From Lysobacterales bacterium (lineage in GTDB: Bacteria > Pseudomonadota > Gammaproteobacteria > Xanthomonadales > Rhodanobacteraceae), in NCBI GenBank assembly GCA_002632325.1, contig NSJK01000004.1, positions 117,448 to 181,447 of the forward strand: a DNA stretch of 64,000 bases, read 5' to 3'. Within the stretch, counting starts at the first letter, position 1; every line of letters starts with the position of its first letter. The translations under genes and the position numbers were made by a program. The notes under the pieces were generated by a model that made no database searches, was not told the origin of the DNA, and saw only the letters and a list, made by a program, of their open reading frames with translations. Of this stretch, positions 20,513 to 34,202 are shown one piece after another.

Positions 20513-21507
20513 GCCCGCGCAACGACCCGCGCAGCGAAGGTTTCTGGTCGTTCTGGGACGAGGTCGTACGCAATCTGTTCGGCTGGTTCCGAGCGGTCGG
20601 CCGCGAATTTCGCACACGCCGCGGCCGCTTCCTCGTCACGACGCTGCCGATGTTGTGGTTGCTGCTGTTCTTCGCCGTGCCATTTCTGATCGTGCTCAAG
20701 ATCAGTTTCGCGCAAGCGGTCTTTGGTCAGAGCCCGCCGTACACGGCCTTGCTGCAGACCACGCCCAATGGCGGCACCAGCCTGCATCTGAACACGCAGG
20801 CCTACGCCTTGCTGCTCAGTGACCCGCTCTACATTGGCGCGTATCTGAAATCGCTTGCCTTCGCGTCGGTATCGACCCTGTTCTGCCTGTTGCTGGGTTA
20901 CCCCATCGCCTACGGCATCGCACGCGCCAAGCCGATCTGGCGCCTGGGCCTGTTGATCCTCGTGATCCTGCCGTTCTGGACCAGCTCGCTGCTGCGCACC
21001 TACGCCATGATCGGCATCCTCAAGGCCAATGGTTTGTTGTCGCAGGCGCTGGCCGCCATCGGCCTGATGGAACCGGGCAGCGCGATCCTGCACACCGATC
21101 TCGCCGTCTACATCGGCATCGTCTACAACTACCTGCCCTTCATGATCCTGCCGCTCACGGCCACGCTGATGCGCACGGACTTCACCCTGCTCGAAGCCGC
21201 TGCCGACTTGGGTGCGAAACCTGCGCAATCCTTCCTCCACATCACCTTGCCGCTGTCGATGCCCGGCATCATTGCCGGCAGCCTGCTGGTCTTCATCCCG
21301 GCGATCGGCGAGTTCGTCGTGCCCGACATCCTCGGCGGGCCTGACGCACTCACCATCGGCCGCGTGCTGTGGACCGAGTTCTTCACCAACCGGGACTGGC
21401 CGGTGGCCGCCGCGGTGGCAGTATCGATGCTGCTCTTGATCGTGATCCCGACGCTGGCCTTCGAATACTACGAAAACCGCCGCACCGATCAGGATGCAGG
21501 CCCATGA
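20509..21507 (+). CDS. potH: putrescine ABC transporter permease PotH
   Basis: Inner-membrane permease subunit, 332 residues, with six predicted transmembrane helices; the first is TLPMLWLLLFFAVPFLIVLKI at about residues 44-64. The EAA loop reads EAAADLGAKPAQSFLHITLPLSMPG, the contact site for the PotG ATPase. The ATG at 20509 overlaps the potG stop and the 3' end overlaps the potI start, both by ATGA, so translation of the operon is tightly coupled. Confidence 0.94.
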   Translation: MSPRNDPRSEGFWSFWDEVVRNLFGWFRAVGREFRTRRGRFLVTTLPMLWLLLFFAVPFLIVLKISFAQAVFGQSPPYTALLQTTPNGGTSLHLNTQAYALLLSDPLYIGAYLKSLAFASVSTLFCLLLGYPIAYGIARAKPIWRLGLLILVILPFWTSSLLRTYAMIGILKANGLLSQALAAIGLMEPGSAILHTDLAVYIGIVYNYLPFMILPLTATLMRTDFTLLEAAADLGAKPAQSFLHITLPLSMPGIIAGSLLVFIPAIGEFVVPDILGGPDALTIGRVLWTEFFTNRDWPVAAAVAVSMLLLIVIPTLAFEYYENRRTDQDAGP

Positions 21508-22316
21508 AGCGCCACAACTGGGGCCTGTATGCGGCAATGGTGTGCGGCTATCTGCTGCTGTATCTGCCGATCCTGTCGATGATCGTCTATTCCTTCAGCG
21601 GCTCGCGCCTGGCAACGGTGTGGGGCGGCTTCTCGACGCGCTGGTACGTTCAATTGTTCGCCAACGAGCAGTTGATTTCGGCGCTCGGCCGCAGCCTCAC
21701 CATCGCTGCCACTTCGGCGACCGTGGCCGTGTGTCTGGGTACGGCGAGCGGGCTTGCCCTGTCACGCTTTGGCCGCATTCCCGGCCGCGGCCTGCTGTCG
21801 CTGATGAACTCCTCGCCGATGGTGATGCCCGACGTCATGCTCGGCCTGTCCTCGCTGCTGCTGTTCGTGGCCCTGCAGCAGATGCTCGGCTGGCCCGAGC
21901 GCGGCATGTCGACGATCATGCTTGCCCACATCACGCTCACCACCTGCTACGTCACGGTGATCGCGCGCTCGCGCATGGCGGCACTGGATGACAGTCTCGA
22001 AGAAGCCGCGATGGATCTGGGCGCCAGGCCATGGCGCGTGTTCTTCCTCATCACCCTGCCGCTGATCGCGCCGGCCCTGCTGGCCGGCTGGTTGCTCGCC
22101 TTCACGCTCTCGCTCGATGACCTCGTGATTGCCAGCTTCACCTCGGGACCGGGCGCGAGCACCTTGCCGATGGTGATCTATTCCAAGGTCAAGCTCGGCG
22201 TGACGCCCGAAATCAACGCGCTCGCCACCCTCATCGTCACCACGGTCGGAATCGGCGTCGTCATCGCCGGCACGGTCCTGCACCGACGCGAGGCGAGGAT
22301 CGGCAGTACCGATTGA
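21504..22316 (+). CDS. potI: putrescine ABC transporter permease PotI
   Basis: Second permease subunit, 270 residues, with about six transmembrane helices beginning at GLYAAMVCGYLLLYLPILSM. The EAA loop EEAAMDLGARPWRVFFLITLPL is present, as in all MetI-like permeases. The start at 21504 overlaps the potH stop. It is the last gene of potFGHI and converges on a lipoprotein gene 12 bases away; no hairpin terminator is visible in that gap. Confidence 0.94.
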   Translation: MKRHNWGLYAAMVCGYLLLYLPILSMIVYSFSGSRLATVWGGFSTRWYVQLFANEQLISALGRSLTIAATSATVAVCLGTASGLALSRFGRIPGRGLLSLMNSSPMVMPDVMLGLSSLLLFVALQQMLGWPERGMSTIMLAHITLTTCYVTVIARSRMAALDDSLEEAAMDLGARPWRVFFLITLPLIAPALLAGWLLAFTLSLDDLVIASFTSGPGASTLPMVIYSKVKLGVTPEINALATLIVTTVGIGVVIAGTVLHRREARIGSTD

Positions 22317-22328
22317 GCGTTGCCCAGG

Positions 22329-22760
22329 CTACTGCCCGTCATTGGACCATTGCGCGTTGTTGCAGAGCCACTCGCCACCGCTGCGTCGCCAACCCGTGGT
22401 GAATTGCAGGGTGGTCGCGCGGTCGGGAATCCAGCGACCACTGCTGTCGCTGACGAAGGCATCGAAGCGGGCGGTGGCACGATCGCCCTTGATCTCGATG
22501 TCGATGCTGCCGATGCGAACCTCGATCGTGCGCGCGACGACGAAGTGCCCACGCAGGTAATTCGCCAGTTGCGCACGGTCGATTTCGTCGTTGCCGATGA
22601 AGTCCGCACTGACCAGATCGCCCAGCGCGCCGGCATCGCGTGCCTGCAAGCCCTGCGCACCACGCTCGATCGCAGCGCGAATCGCGTCTTCATCCGAAGT
22701 GCGCGCGCAGGCGCCAAGCAGCAACGCCAACAGAACGCAGAACCAGCCGAATTGCCTCAT
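22329..22760 (-). CDS. small lipoprotein with NTF2/SnoaL-like domain
   Basis: Function unknown. The 143-residue protein begins MRQFGWFCVLLALLLGACAR: a lipoprotein signal with lipobox LGAC, cysteine at residue 18. The mature part, EDAIRAAIERGAQGLQARDAGALGDLVSADF, followed by antiparallel strands (ATARFDAFVSDSSGRW, WRRSGGEWLCNNAQW), fits the NTF2-like/SnoaL cone fold. The start at 22760 is set by a strong GGAGGTGA site; upstream in-frame ATGs are not plausible. It converges with potI and diverges from fadD. Confidence 0.75.
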   Translation of the reverse strand: MRQFGWFCVLLALLLGACARTSDEDAIRAAIERGAQGLQARDAGALGDLVSADFIGNDEIDRAQLANYLRGHFVVARTIEVRIGSIDIEIKGDRATARFDAFVSDSSGRWIPDRATTLQFTTGWRRSGGEWLCNNAQWSNDGQ

Positions 22761-22896
22761 TTTCACCTCCCCGCGCTGCATCGCGGCTTGCCGCTGCTCA
22801 AAGGCTTGTGTTGCAATCCGGATCGGGCGCGCACGCGGCAGGCTCGCCCCCGAAACATGCGGCGCCCGCCGCACGACCACTCGCTGGGGAGCATAC

Positions 22897-24579
22897 ATGG
22901 ACAACTCGCAACGCCCGTGGCTGGCCAATTATCCGACCGGCGTAGTCCCCGAAATCGACCTGAGCCAATACGCCTCGGTCGCGGCGATGCTTGCCGAAGC
23001 CTGCAATCGCTTTCGTCACCGGCCCGCGTTCAGCAACATGGGCCGCACGCTGAGCTACGCCGATCTCGATCGACTCAGCGCGACCTTCGCCGCCTTCCTC
23101 GTCAACGACCTCAAGCTCGTCAAGGGCGATCGCGTCGCGATCATGATGCCCAACCTGCTGCAGTATCCGATCGCGATCATGGCGATCCTGCGTGCGGGTC
23201 TGGTGGTGGTCAACGTCAATCCGCTGTACACCGCGCGCGAGCTCAAGCACCAGCTGGAAGACTCGGGCGCCAGCGCGATCATCGTGGTCGACAACTTCGC
23301 CCACACCGTCGCCGAGGTGATCGGCGAGACGCATTGCAAGCACGTGATCTGCACCGGCGTCGGCGACCTGCTCGGCTTCCCCAAGTCGCTGATCACCAAT
23401 TTCGTCGTACGCCACGTCAAGAAAATGGTGCCCGACTATTCGCTGCCCAATGCGATCCGCTACAACGAGGCACTCGGGCGCGGCACACGCTCGACCCTGC
23501 CCAAGGTCGAAATCGGTCCCGATGACGCCGCCTTCCTGCAATACACCGGCGGCACAACCGGCGTGGCCAAGGGCGCGGAACTCACCCATCGCAACATGAT
23601 CGCGAACATGCTGCAGGCCTCCGCCTGGCTCGCGCCCGTGGTGCGCGAGGGCAGCGAAATCATCGTCACCGCATTGCCGCTGTATCACATCTTCGCGCTC
23701 ACCGCGAACTTCCTCACCTTCGCGCGCTCGGGTGGTTTCAACGTGCTCATCACCAACCCGCGCGACATGCCCGGCTTCGTCAAGACGATCAAGGATCTGC
23801 GCTTCACCGCGCTGACCGGCGTCAACACGCTGTTCGCGGGATTGCTCAACACGCCGGGCTTTGATCAGGTGGATTTTTCCAACCTGCATCTGACGCTCGG
23901 CGGCGGCATGGCGGTGCAACGCGCAGTCGCCGAACGTTGGAAGAAGGCGACCGGCTGCACGCTCGCCGAAGCCTATGGCCTCACCGAGACGTCACCCGCG
24001 GTGTGCATCAATCCGCTCGATCTGGCCGAGTACAACGGCTCGATCGGCTTGCCGGTGCCATCCACCGTGGTGACGATCCGCGATGACGACGGCAAGATCC
24101 TGCCCAACGGTGAGGTCGGCGAACTGTGCGTGCAGGGCCCGCAGGTGATGAAGGGCTACTGGAACCGGCCCGAAGAAACCGCCAAGGTGATGACCGCCGA
24201 TGGCGCCCTGCGCACCGGCGACATCGCGCGCATCGACGAGCGCGGCTACGTCTACATCGTCGATCGCAAGAAGGACATGATCCTCGTCTCGGGCTTCAAC
24301 GTGTACCCGAACGAAATCGAGGATGTCGTCGCCGCATTGCCAGGCGTGCTCGAAGTCGCCGCGGTCGGCGTGCCCGATGAAAAGTCGGGTGAGGCCGTCA
24401 AGCTCGTGATCGTCAAGAAGGATCCGGCGCTGACCGTCGAGGACGTGCTCAAGCATTGCAAGGCCAACCTCACCGGCTACAAGCAGCCGCGTCACGTCGA
24501 GTTCCGCGACAGTCTGCCCAAGACCAATGTCGGCAAGATCCTGCGCCGCGAATTGCGCGATCCCGCGCCCAAGAGCTGA
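22897..24579 (+). CDS. fadD: long-chain fatty acid-CoA ligase FadD
   Basis: Activates fatty acids to acyl-CoA through an acyl-adenylate at the inner face of the membrane, for beta-oxidation and lipid synthesis. The 560-residue length matches FadD. The P-loop-like motif YTGGTTGVAKGAELTH, the ATP/AMP motif AYGLTETSPAV, RTGDIARIDERGYVYIVDRKKDMI and the catalytic lysine region KTNVGKILRRELRD are all present. The ATG at 22897 has GGGGAG 7 bases upstream. It is followed by a strong terminator and appears monocistronic. Confidence 0.95.
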   Translation: MDNSQRPWLANYPTGVVPEIDLSQYASVAAMLAEACNRFRHRPAFSNMGRTLSYADLDRLSATFAAFLVNDLKLVKGDRVAIMMPNLLQYPIAIMAILRAGLVVVNVNPLYTARELKHQLEDSGASAIIVVDNFAHTVAEVIGETHCKHVICTGVGDLLGFPKSLITNFVVRHVKKMVPDYSLPNAIRYNEALGRGTRSTLPKVEIGPDDAAFLQYTGGTTGVAKGAELTHRNMIANMLQASAWLAPVVREGSEIIVTALPLYHIFALTANFLTFARSGGFNVLITNPRDMPGFVKTIKDLRFTALTGVNTLFAGLLNTPGFDQVDFSNLHLTLGGGMAVQRAVAERWKKATGCTLAEAYGLTETSPAVCINPLDLAEYNGSIGLPVPSTVVTIRDDDGKILPNGEVGELCVQGPQVMKGYWNRPEETAKVMTADGALRTGDIARIDERGYVYIVDRKKDMILVSGFNVYPNEIEDVVAALPGVLEVAAVGVPDEKSGEAVKLVIVKKDPALTVEDVLKHCKANLTGYKQPRHVEFRDSLPKTNVGKILRRELRDPAPKS

Positions 24580-24605
24580 ATACGTCCGGCCTTGATTACG
24601 CGCAG

Positions 24606-24636
24606 AAAAAAATCCCGCCCTCGAGGCGGGATTTTT
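24606..24636. terminator. bidirectional intrinsic terminator between fadD and the PilZ gene
   Basis: The stem AATCCCGCC (24611-24619) pairs with GGCGGGATT (24625-24633) around the loop CTCGA. It is flanked by an A-run (24606-24612) and a T-run (24632-24636), so it can end transcription from either side. It lies about 27 bases past the fadD stop and 19 bases from the stop of the convergent PilZ gene. Confidence 0.88.
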
Positions 24637-24654
24637 GTTCGTGGTACGGACCTA

Positions 24655-24999
24655 TCAGGGCGAATAGCCCTCGTCCGAATCGGCATAGCTGCCGAGCAGG
24701 TTCCACAACGGGATCTGCTTGTCGTCGGGGATGCGCGAGTAGGCAAAGCCCACCTCGTCCCCCTCGATGCGGGCCACGCGCGCGAGCACATGGATGTCGA
24801 GTGAATCGCCGACCAGGATGTCGACATTGAAGGTGTCCCCGACCTTGCCGGTCCAGCCCGGAGGCCGCGCCGCACACAGGCCGGTCGCCGAGATGTCGAG
24901 GATTTCACTGCTCCAGCTGTCCAAGCCACGGCTGATCAGAGCCGTCGATTGGATCGGCTTGCGCGCCGATCGCTTGGGTTCCTGCATGTTCACGCTCAT
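24655..24999 (-). CDS. PilZ-domain protein (predicted c-di-GMP receptor)
   Basis: Single-domain PilZ protein of 114 residues. The c-di-GMP-binding signature is present: an arginine-rich segment with R10 and R13 (KRSARKP) and the D-x-S-x-x-G motif DISATG at residues 35-40. It could control motility, pili or exopolysaccharide. A run of eight G residues lies immediately upstream of the ATG on the coding strand (25003-25010), forming or distorting the ribosome binding site. GTG at 24993 or ATG at 24987 are alternative starts with more normal spacing. Confidence 0.85.
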   Translation of the reverse strand: MSVNMQEPKRSARKPIQSTALISRGLDSWSSEILDISATGLCAARPPGWTGKVGDTFNVDILVGDSLDIHVLARVARIEGDEVGFAYSRIPDDKQIPLWNLLGSYADSDEGYSP

Positions 25000-25131
25000 T
25001 CACCCCCCCCGGGATGGATTGGAACGACCCAATTTGGCCGCCTTGGCCGCGCGCGTCAACCCATCCGGTGGTTCCTTCTGTCTCGCACCGCGGCCAGTCG
25101 CCATGCCGCGGCAAGGGTTCTCATGCAAAGT

Positions 25132-26700
<1,569 letters not shown>

Positions 26701-26717
26701 TGCTTGCGTTCCTTCAA

Positions 26718-27843
26718 TCAGGCATCGACGCGCTTGGCGCCGGCTTCCAGGCCCGCCTTCAGGCTGCCTTCGATGAATTCGTCGAGGTCGCCATCGAGCA
26801 CTTTCTGGGTGTCGCTGCGCTCGATCCCGGTACGCAGATCCTTGATGCGCGACTGATCCAGCACGTAATTGCGGATCTGACTGCCCCAGCCGATGTCGGA
26901 TTTGCTCGCTTCGAGCTTGTCCTTCTCGGCGTTGCGTTTCTGCACTTCGATTTCGTAGAGCTTGGCCTTGAGCATCTTCATCGCGCGGTCGCGGTTGGCG
27001 TGCTGGCTGCGCTCGGTCTGGCAGGCCACCACCACGCCCGAGGGCACATGGGTGATGCGCACCGCCGATTCGGTCTTGTTGACGTGCTGGCCGCCAGCGC
27101 CCGATGAGCGATAGACGTCGGTCTTGAGGTCGGCCGGATTGATGTCGATGTCGATGTCGTCATCGACCTCGGGCGAAACGAATACCGAAGTGAAACTGGT
27201 GTGGCGGCGATTGTCCGAGTCGAACGGCGACTTGCGCACGAGGCGATGCACGCCGATCTCGGTCTTGAGCCAGCCGTAGGCGTAATCGCCCTCGACGCGG
27301 AAGGTCGCGCTTTTGATGCCGGCCACTTCACCCGCACTGGCTTCGAGCAGTTCGGTCTTCCAGCCCTTGGCCTCGGCCCAGCGCAGATACATGCGCAGCA
27401 GCATCTCGGCCCAATCCTGCGCCTCGGTGCCGCCGGCACCGGCCTGGATGTCGACGAAGGCATTGGCGCCATCCATCTCGCCGGAGAACATGCGCTGGAA
27501 CTCGAGTTGTTCCACCTGTCGCGCCAGAGTTTCGACATCGGCATCGACCGCCAGCGCGGTGCCCTCGTCGGTCTCGGCAATGGCCAGCTCGAGCAGATCG
27601 CCCGCCTCGCCGAGATTGTCGGTCAGGCTGCGGATGCCGCCGACGATGCGCTCGAGCGTGGCGCGCTCCTTGCCCAGATCCTGGGCGCGCTGCGGATTGT
27701 TCCAGACATCGGGACTTTCGAGTTCGCGGCTGACTTCTTCCAGACGTTCGGCCTTGGCCGGGTAGTCAAAGAAACCCCCTGAGCGAAGCCACGCGATCCT
27801 TGAGATCGCTGATGCGCGCGTGGATTGGATTGGTCTCGATCAT
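26718..27843 (-). CDS. prfB: peptide chain release factor 2, programmed +1 frameshift
   Basis: Recognises UAA and UGA stop codons and triggers peptide release. The gene is split. Codons 1-25 run from ATG 27843 to CTT at 27769-27771 and meet an in-frame TGA at 27766-27768. A +1 shift (skipping the T at 27768) continues at GAC 27767 for 349 more residues, giving 374 in total. The second frame holds the stop-reading motif SPF in VRKSPFDSD and the catalytic GGQ in [14 protein letters not shown]. Low RF2 lets ribosomes pause at UGA and shift, an autoregulatory loop. It is followed by lysS in the same operon. Without frameshift-aware prediction it appears truncated. Confidence 0.97.
27766..27782 (-). 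promoter_or_regulatory. prfB programmed frameshift site
   Basis: On the coding strand the sequence reads AGGGGG, TTT, CTT, TGA, C. The Shine-Dalgarno-like AGGGGG lies three bases before the slippery CTT-TGA-C, the canonical RF2 recoding site. It is the sequence cause of the apparent break in prfB. Confidence 0.95.
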
Positions 27844-27933
27844 GGCTGGACTGGCGTGCGGAAAAAGATCGTGGAGCATAGCAAATCGACCGCACCTACT
27901 GCAGCGCAGCACCAAGCCTGCCCGCATCGGGGA

Positions 27934-28527
27934 TCAGTGGCGGTTTCGTCTTGAATGCAGCCCTTCCGAACGCGATCTCGGCTCGCCGTGAACGATGTGG
28001 GCGACATCCTCGCGAAGCGGCCGCGCCGGCATGGCGCGCACGGTGCGCAGCATCCAGGCTGCCATCCACCTCGGTCGCCACAGCAAGACGAGCACCGGAA
28101 TGCCAACGCACAGCAAGAAGAACCACAGCAGCGGTGACAGCGCCGGATCGGCAATCGCGAGCCGTGGTGCCGTCGGCATGAAATGGACATCAACCCGTTC
28201 GGGAACCTCGCTGGCGCGACCCGGCCATGCTCGTTCCAGGCGAATGCGCAAGGCTTCGTGCGGACGCCCATCCAGTTCGAAACGGTAGCGCTGCGCAAGC
28301 AGTCGCAGGTCGAGACCCGGCACACTGATGCCACGCCCACGCCCACGCCCACGCACCGCATCGAAGCGGACACTGGTCCACATCTGCGGTTCGCCTGAAG
28401 CGAGACCCGGCGTCGACGGCAGCGCCGCCGCGATCAGCTGCAGCAGTTGATGGGCGACACAGGCGGCCATCAGCAACGCGAGCAGCGCTGCCAATGTCAG
28501 GCGCAGGTAACGCAGGGCATATCTCAT
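27934..28527 (-). CDS. two-TM membrane protein, DUF3592-like
   Basis: Function unknown. The 197-residue protein has one N-terminal hydrophobic helix (TLAALLALLMAACV), a periplasmic beta-rich loop and a second helix at about residues 127-150 (LLWFFLLCVGIPVLVLLW), then a basic tail. The loop contains YRFELDGRPHEALRIRL and VHFMPTAPRLAIADP, which follow the DUF3592 pattern of Y-x-[YF]-x-V-D-G followed by V-x-[YF]-x-P-x-x-P. A hexamer tandem repeat encodes RGRGRG near residue 60. It lies upstream of prfB on the same strand, 90 bases away, and downstream of repeat copy B. Confidence 0.6.
   Translation of the reverse strand: MRYALRYLRLTLAALLALLMAACVAHQLLQLIAAALPSTPGLASGEPQMWTSVRFDAVRGRGRGRGISVPGLDLRLLAQRYRFELDGRPHEALRIRLERAWPGRASEVPERVDVHFMPTAPRLAIADPALSPLLWFFLLCVGIPVLVLLWRPRWMAAWMLRTVRAMPARPLREDVAHIVHGEPRSRSEGLHSRRNRH
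28331..28354 (-). repeat. four tandem CCACGC hexamers
   Basis: The hexamer CCACGC is repeated four times inside the DUF3592-like gene and encodes an Arg-Gly run. Copy-number change would stay in frame, so it could vary the loop length without breaking the gene. Confidence 0.8.
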
Positions 28528-28566
28528 CGCGCTGCCGTCGATTCCATTCGAGCAAGTGTAGCCGAC

Positions 28567-28685
28567 TGCTGAAAAAGTCCATCCTGGACTTCTTCAGCTC
28601 GACGAGTCCGGTACATGCCCGGACTCGTCTCCGACGAATCAATCCCTTGCGTGATCGATTCGCGTGCAGTGCATCCCTGCACTGC
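28567..28685 (-). repeat. palindromic repeat element, copy B
   Basis: An inverted copy of 14263-14381, identical over 119 bases except for two substitutions in one stem-loop. It keeps the 11-bp GACGAGTCCGG stem, the 13-bp GCTGAAGAAGTCC stem and the 8-bp GCAGTGCA stem. It lacks the outermost 14-bp hairpin of copy A, ending instead in CGCCAGCAGG. It lies in the gap between the recJ stop and the start of the DUF3592-like gene, both on the minus strand, so it may also serve as a termination or RNA-processing site. Confidence 0.75.
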
Positions 28686-28713
28686 GCCAGCAGGCGGAAT
28701 CTCCGACGCTCGC

Positions 28714-30471
28714 TCAGATCGCCTCGATCTGACGCAGCAGCAGTTGCAGGCTCTCGCGCCCGTTCCATTCGTTGACATCGAGCTGGAACAACGCGCGCAC
28801 TTGCGGCGGTGGCGGCATGCATTCGGCGGCATCGAACAGGATGGCATCGAACAGGTCTGCGCCCCTGCCTGCACGCAGGGACATCTTCAAGTGCCGCTCG
28901 CCGACCGCGCGCCAGGCATCGACCGTGAACACCGCGTCGAACACCGGCTCGGCAAAGCCCTGCCCCCAAGGTCCGCCATCGCGCAGCGCGCGTGCGGCGG
29001 GGAGCGTGAACTCATCGGCCGAGGGTTCGCCATCGCTCCAGACGAAATGTTCGAGCGCCTGCGCATCGAGCCGCTCGCGCGCGACCGCATCGAATTCGAC
29101 CGCCAGTTGCCCGAGTCGCTCGATCGGCAAGCTCAGCCCAGCGGCCATCGCATGACCACCGAAGCGCGTGATCAGACCCGGGCAGCGCACATCGACTTCG
29201 GCCAGCGCGTCACGCAGATGGAAACCCGCAATCGATCGCGCCGAGCCGCGCAATTCGCTGCTGCCGGGTTCCGCGGGCGCGCAGGCAATCACCGGACGGT
29301 GCAGGCGTTCCTTCAATCGGGAAGCGACCAGGCCGACCACACCCGGATGCCAGTCGGGTTCGTGCAGCACGATTCCGCTCGGCAGGCTGTCCTCGCCGTG
29401 CCGCGCAAGGAATTTCATCACCATCTCCTCGGCCTGCCCGACCATCGCCACCTGCAGGCCTTGTCGCTGGGTATTGATCTGCGACAGTTCGGTTGCCAGC
29501 GTGAAGGCACGCTGCGCGTCATCGCTGAGCAGGCATTCGATGCCCAGACTCATGTCCTCCAGTCGCCCTGCCGCGTTCACGCGTGGGCCGAGCGCAAAGC
29601 CCAGATCAGCGGCCACCACGCGCGAGGCATCGCGCTTGGCCGCACGCAACAAGGCAGAGATTCCGGCACACGAGCGACCCGCGCGAATCTGGCGCAGACC
29701 GGCAGCGACGAGGATGCGGTTGTTGGCATCGAGCGGCACCAGATCGGCGACCGTGCCCAGCGCGACCAGATCGAGCAGTTGCGACAGATCCGGCCGCGCC
29801 TGCGAGGAGCGGTCGCTCTGCGGCGTGCCGCGCGGAAACAGGCGCGCACGCAAGGCGAGCAGCAGATAGAACATCACGCCCACGCCCGCGAGATGGCGCA
29901 AGGGCGAGGGGCGACCTTCCCCGCGCGCTTCATCGAGCAGCGGATTCACGATCGCGCCAGCCAGTGGCAACTGCGGCCCGGGCAGATGATGATCGGTGAT
30001 GATCACCTCGATGCCGAGCGCTTTGGCCGCGGCAACGCCGTCGAGACTGGCAATGCCGTTGTCGACGGTGAGGATCAGCGCGGGTCGATCTGCGGCGGCC
30101 AGCGATTCGACCAGGGTGCGTGACAAGCCATAGCCTTCACGTGCGCGATTGGGCACGCGATAACCGAGATTGTGCGCACCGAGCAGGCGCAGTCCGCGCA
30201 GCGCGAGCGCTGCACCGGTGGCGCCATCGGCATCGAAGTCGCCGACCACGCAAATGCGCGCATCGCTGCGGAGCGCCGCGATCAGCAGCTCGCAGGCCTG
30301 CTGTGTTCCGCCGAGCAGCGAGGGCGGCAACAGATCGGCAAGTCGAGCGCGTTCGAGATCCTTCGGCTGCAAACCACGCAGCGCGTAGATGCGCGCGAGC
30401 AGCGGATGCACGTCGGCAGGCCAGTGCGATGCATCCACATCAGCCCGGCGGCGGATCGCGGCGACCTTCAT
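28714..30471 (-). CDS. recJ: single-stranded-DNA-specific exonuclease RecJ
   Basis: 5'-3' single-strand exonuclease in RecF-pathway recombination and mismatch repair. The 585-residue protein has motif I DFDADG (residues 78-83, in place of the usual DxDxDG), VDNGI, the DHH motif ITDHH (160-162), the DHHA1 part with GARVNAAGR-like LGPRVNAAGRLED and GGHAMAAGLSL. The C-terminal OB-type domain ends in QLLLRQIEAI. It follows greA by 18 bases, so it belongs to the carA-carB-greA-recJ transcription unit. Confidence 0.95.
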   Translation of the reverse strand: MKVAAIRRRADVDASHWPADVHPLLARIYALRGLQPKDLERARLADLLPPSLLGGTQQACELLIAALRSDARICVVGDFDADGATGAALALRGLRLLGAHNLGYRVPNRAREGYGLSRTLVESLAAADRPALILTVDNGIASLDGVAAAKALGIEVIITDHHLPGPQLPLAGAIVNPLLDEARGEGRPSPLRHLAGVGVMFYLLLALRARLFPRGTPQSDRSSQARPDLSQLLDLVALGTVADLVPLDANNRILVAAGLRQIRAGRSCAGISALLRAAKRDASRVVAADLGFALGPRVNAAGRLEDMSLGIECLLSDDAQRAFTLATELSQINTQRQGLQVAMVGQAEEMVMKFLARHGEDSLPSGIVLHEPDWHPGVVGLVASRLKERLHRPVIACAPAEPGSSELRGSARSIAGFHLRDALAEVDVRCPGLITRFGGHAMAAGLSLPIERLGQLAVEFDAVARERLDAQALEHFVWSDGEPSADEFTLPAARALRDGGPWGQGFAEPVFDAVFTVDAWRAVGERHLKMSLRAGRGADLFDAILFDAAECMPPPPQVRALFQLDVNEWNGRESLQLLLRQIEAI

Positions 30472-30489
30472 GCGCGCAGTACGCGGCGC

Positions 30490-30965
30490 TCAGCTTTCGT
30501 AGCGGACCGCCACGATCTCGTAGTTGCGTGTGCCATTGGGTGCGGTGAACGAAAAGCTGTCGCCCTCGTTCTTGCCGATCAGCGCACGCGCGAACGGCGA
30601 GGACACCGAAATCAGGCGTTGCTTGATGTCGGCTTCGAGGTCGCCGACGATCTGGTAGGTGATTTCCTCGCCCGAATCCTCGTCGGAGAGTTCGACGATT
30701 GCACCGAACACGATGCGCTTGCCCGCGTTGAGGCGTTCGATGTCGATCACCTCGGCGGTCGACAGTGCCGCTTCGAGTTCCTTGATGCGGCCTTCGATGA
30801 AGCCCTGCAGTTCGCGCGCGGCGTGGTACTCGGCATTCTCCTTGAGATCGCCGTGCGCACGTGCTTCGGCGATCGCGGCGATGATGCGCGGACGTTCCTC
30901 GCTCTTGAGACGCTCGAGTTCGCCACGCAGGCGCTCGGCGCCCTTCTTGGTCATCGGCGGACGGT

Positions 30966-30969
<4 letters not shown>
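30490..30969 (-). CDS. greA: transcription elongation factor GreA
   Basis: Rescues backtracked RNA polymerase by stimulating cleavage of the nascent RNA. The 159-residue protein matches GreA closely: [17 protein letters not shown], then the coiled-coil tip [20 protein letters not shown] with the acidic D-x-x-E of the catalytic tip, then the C-terminal FKBP-like domain ([32 protein letters not shown]). ENAEYH favours GreA over GreB. Its ATG overlaps the carB stop (ATGA at 30966-30969). Confidence 0.96.
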
Positions 30970-34185
<3,216 letters not shown>

Positions 34186-34202
<17 letters not shown>

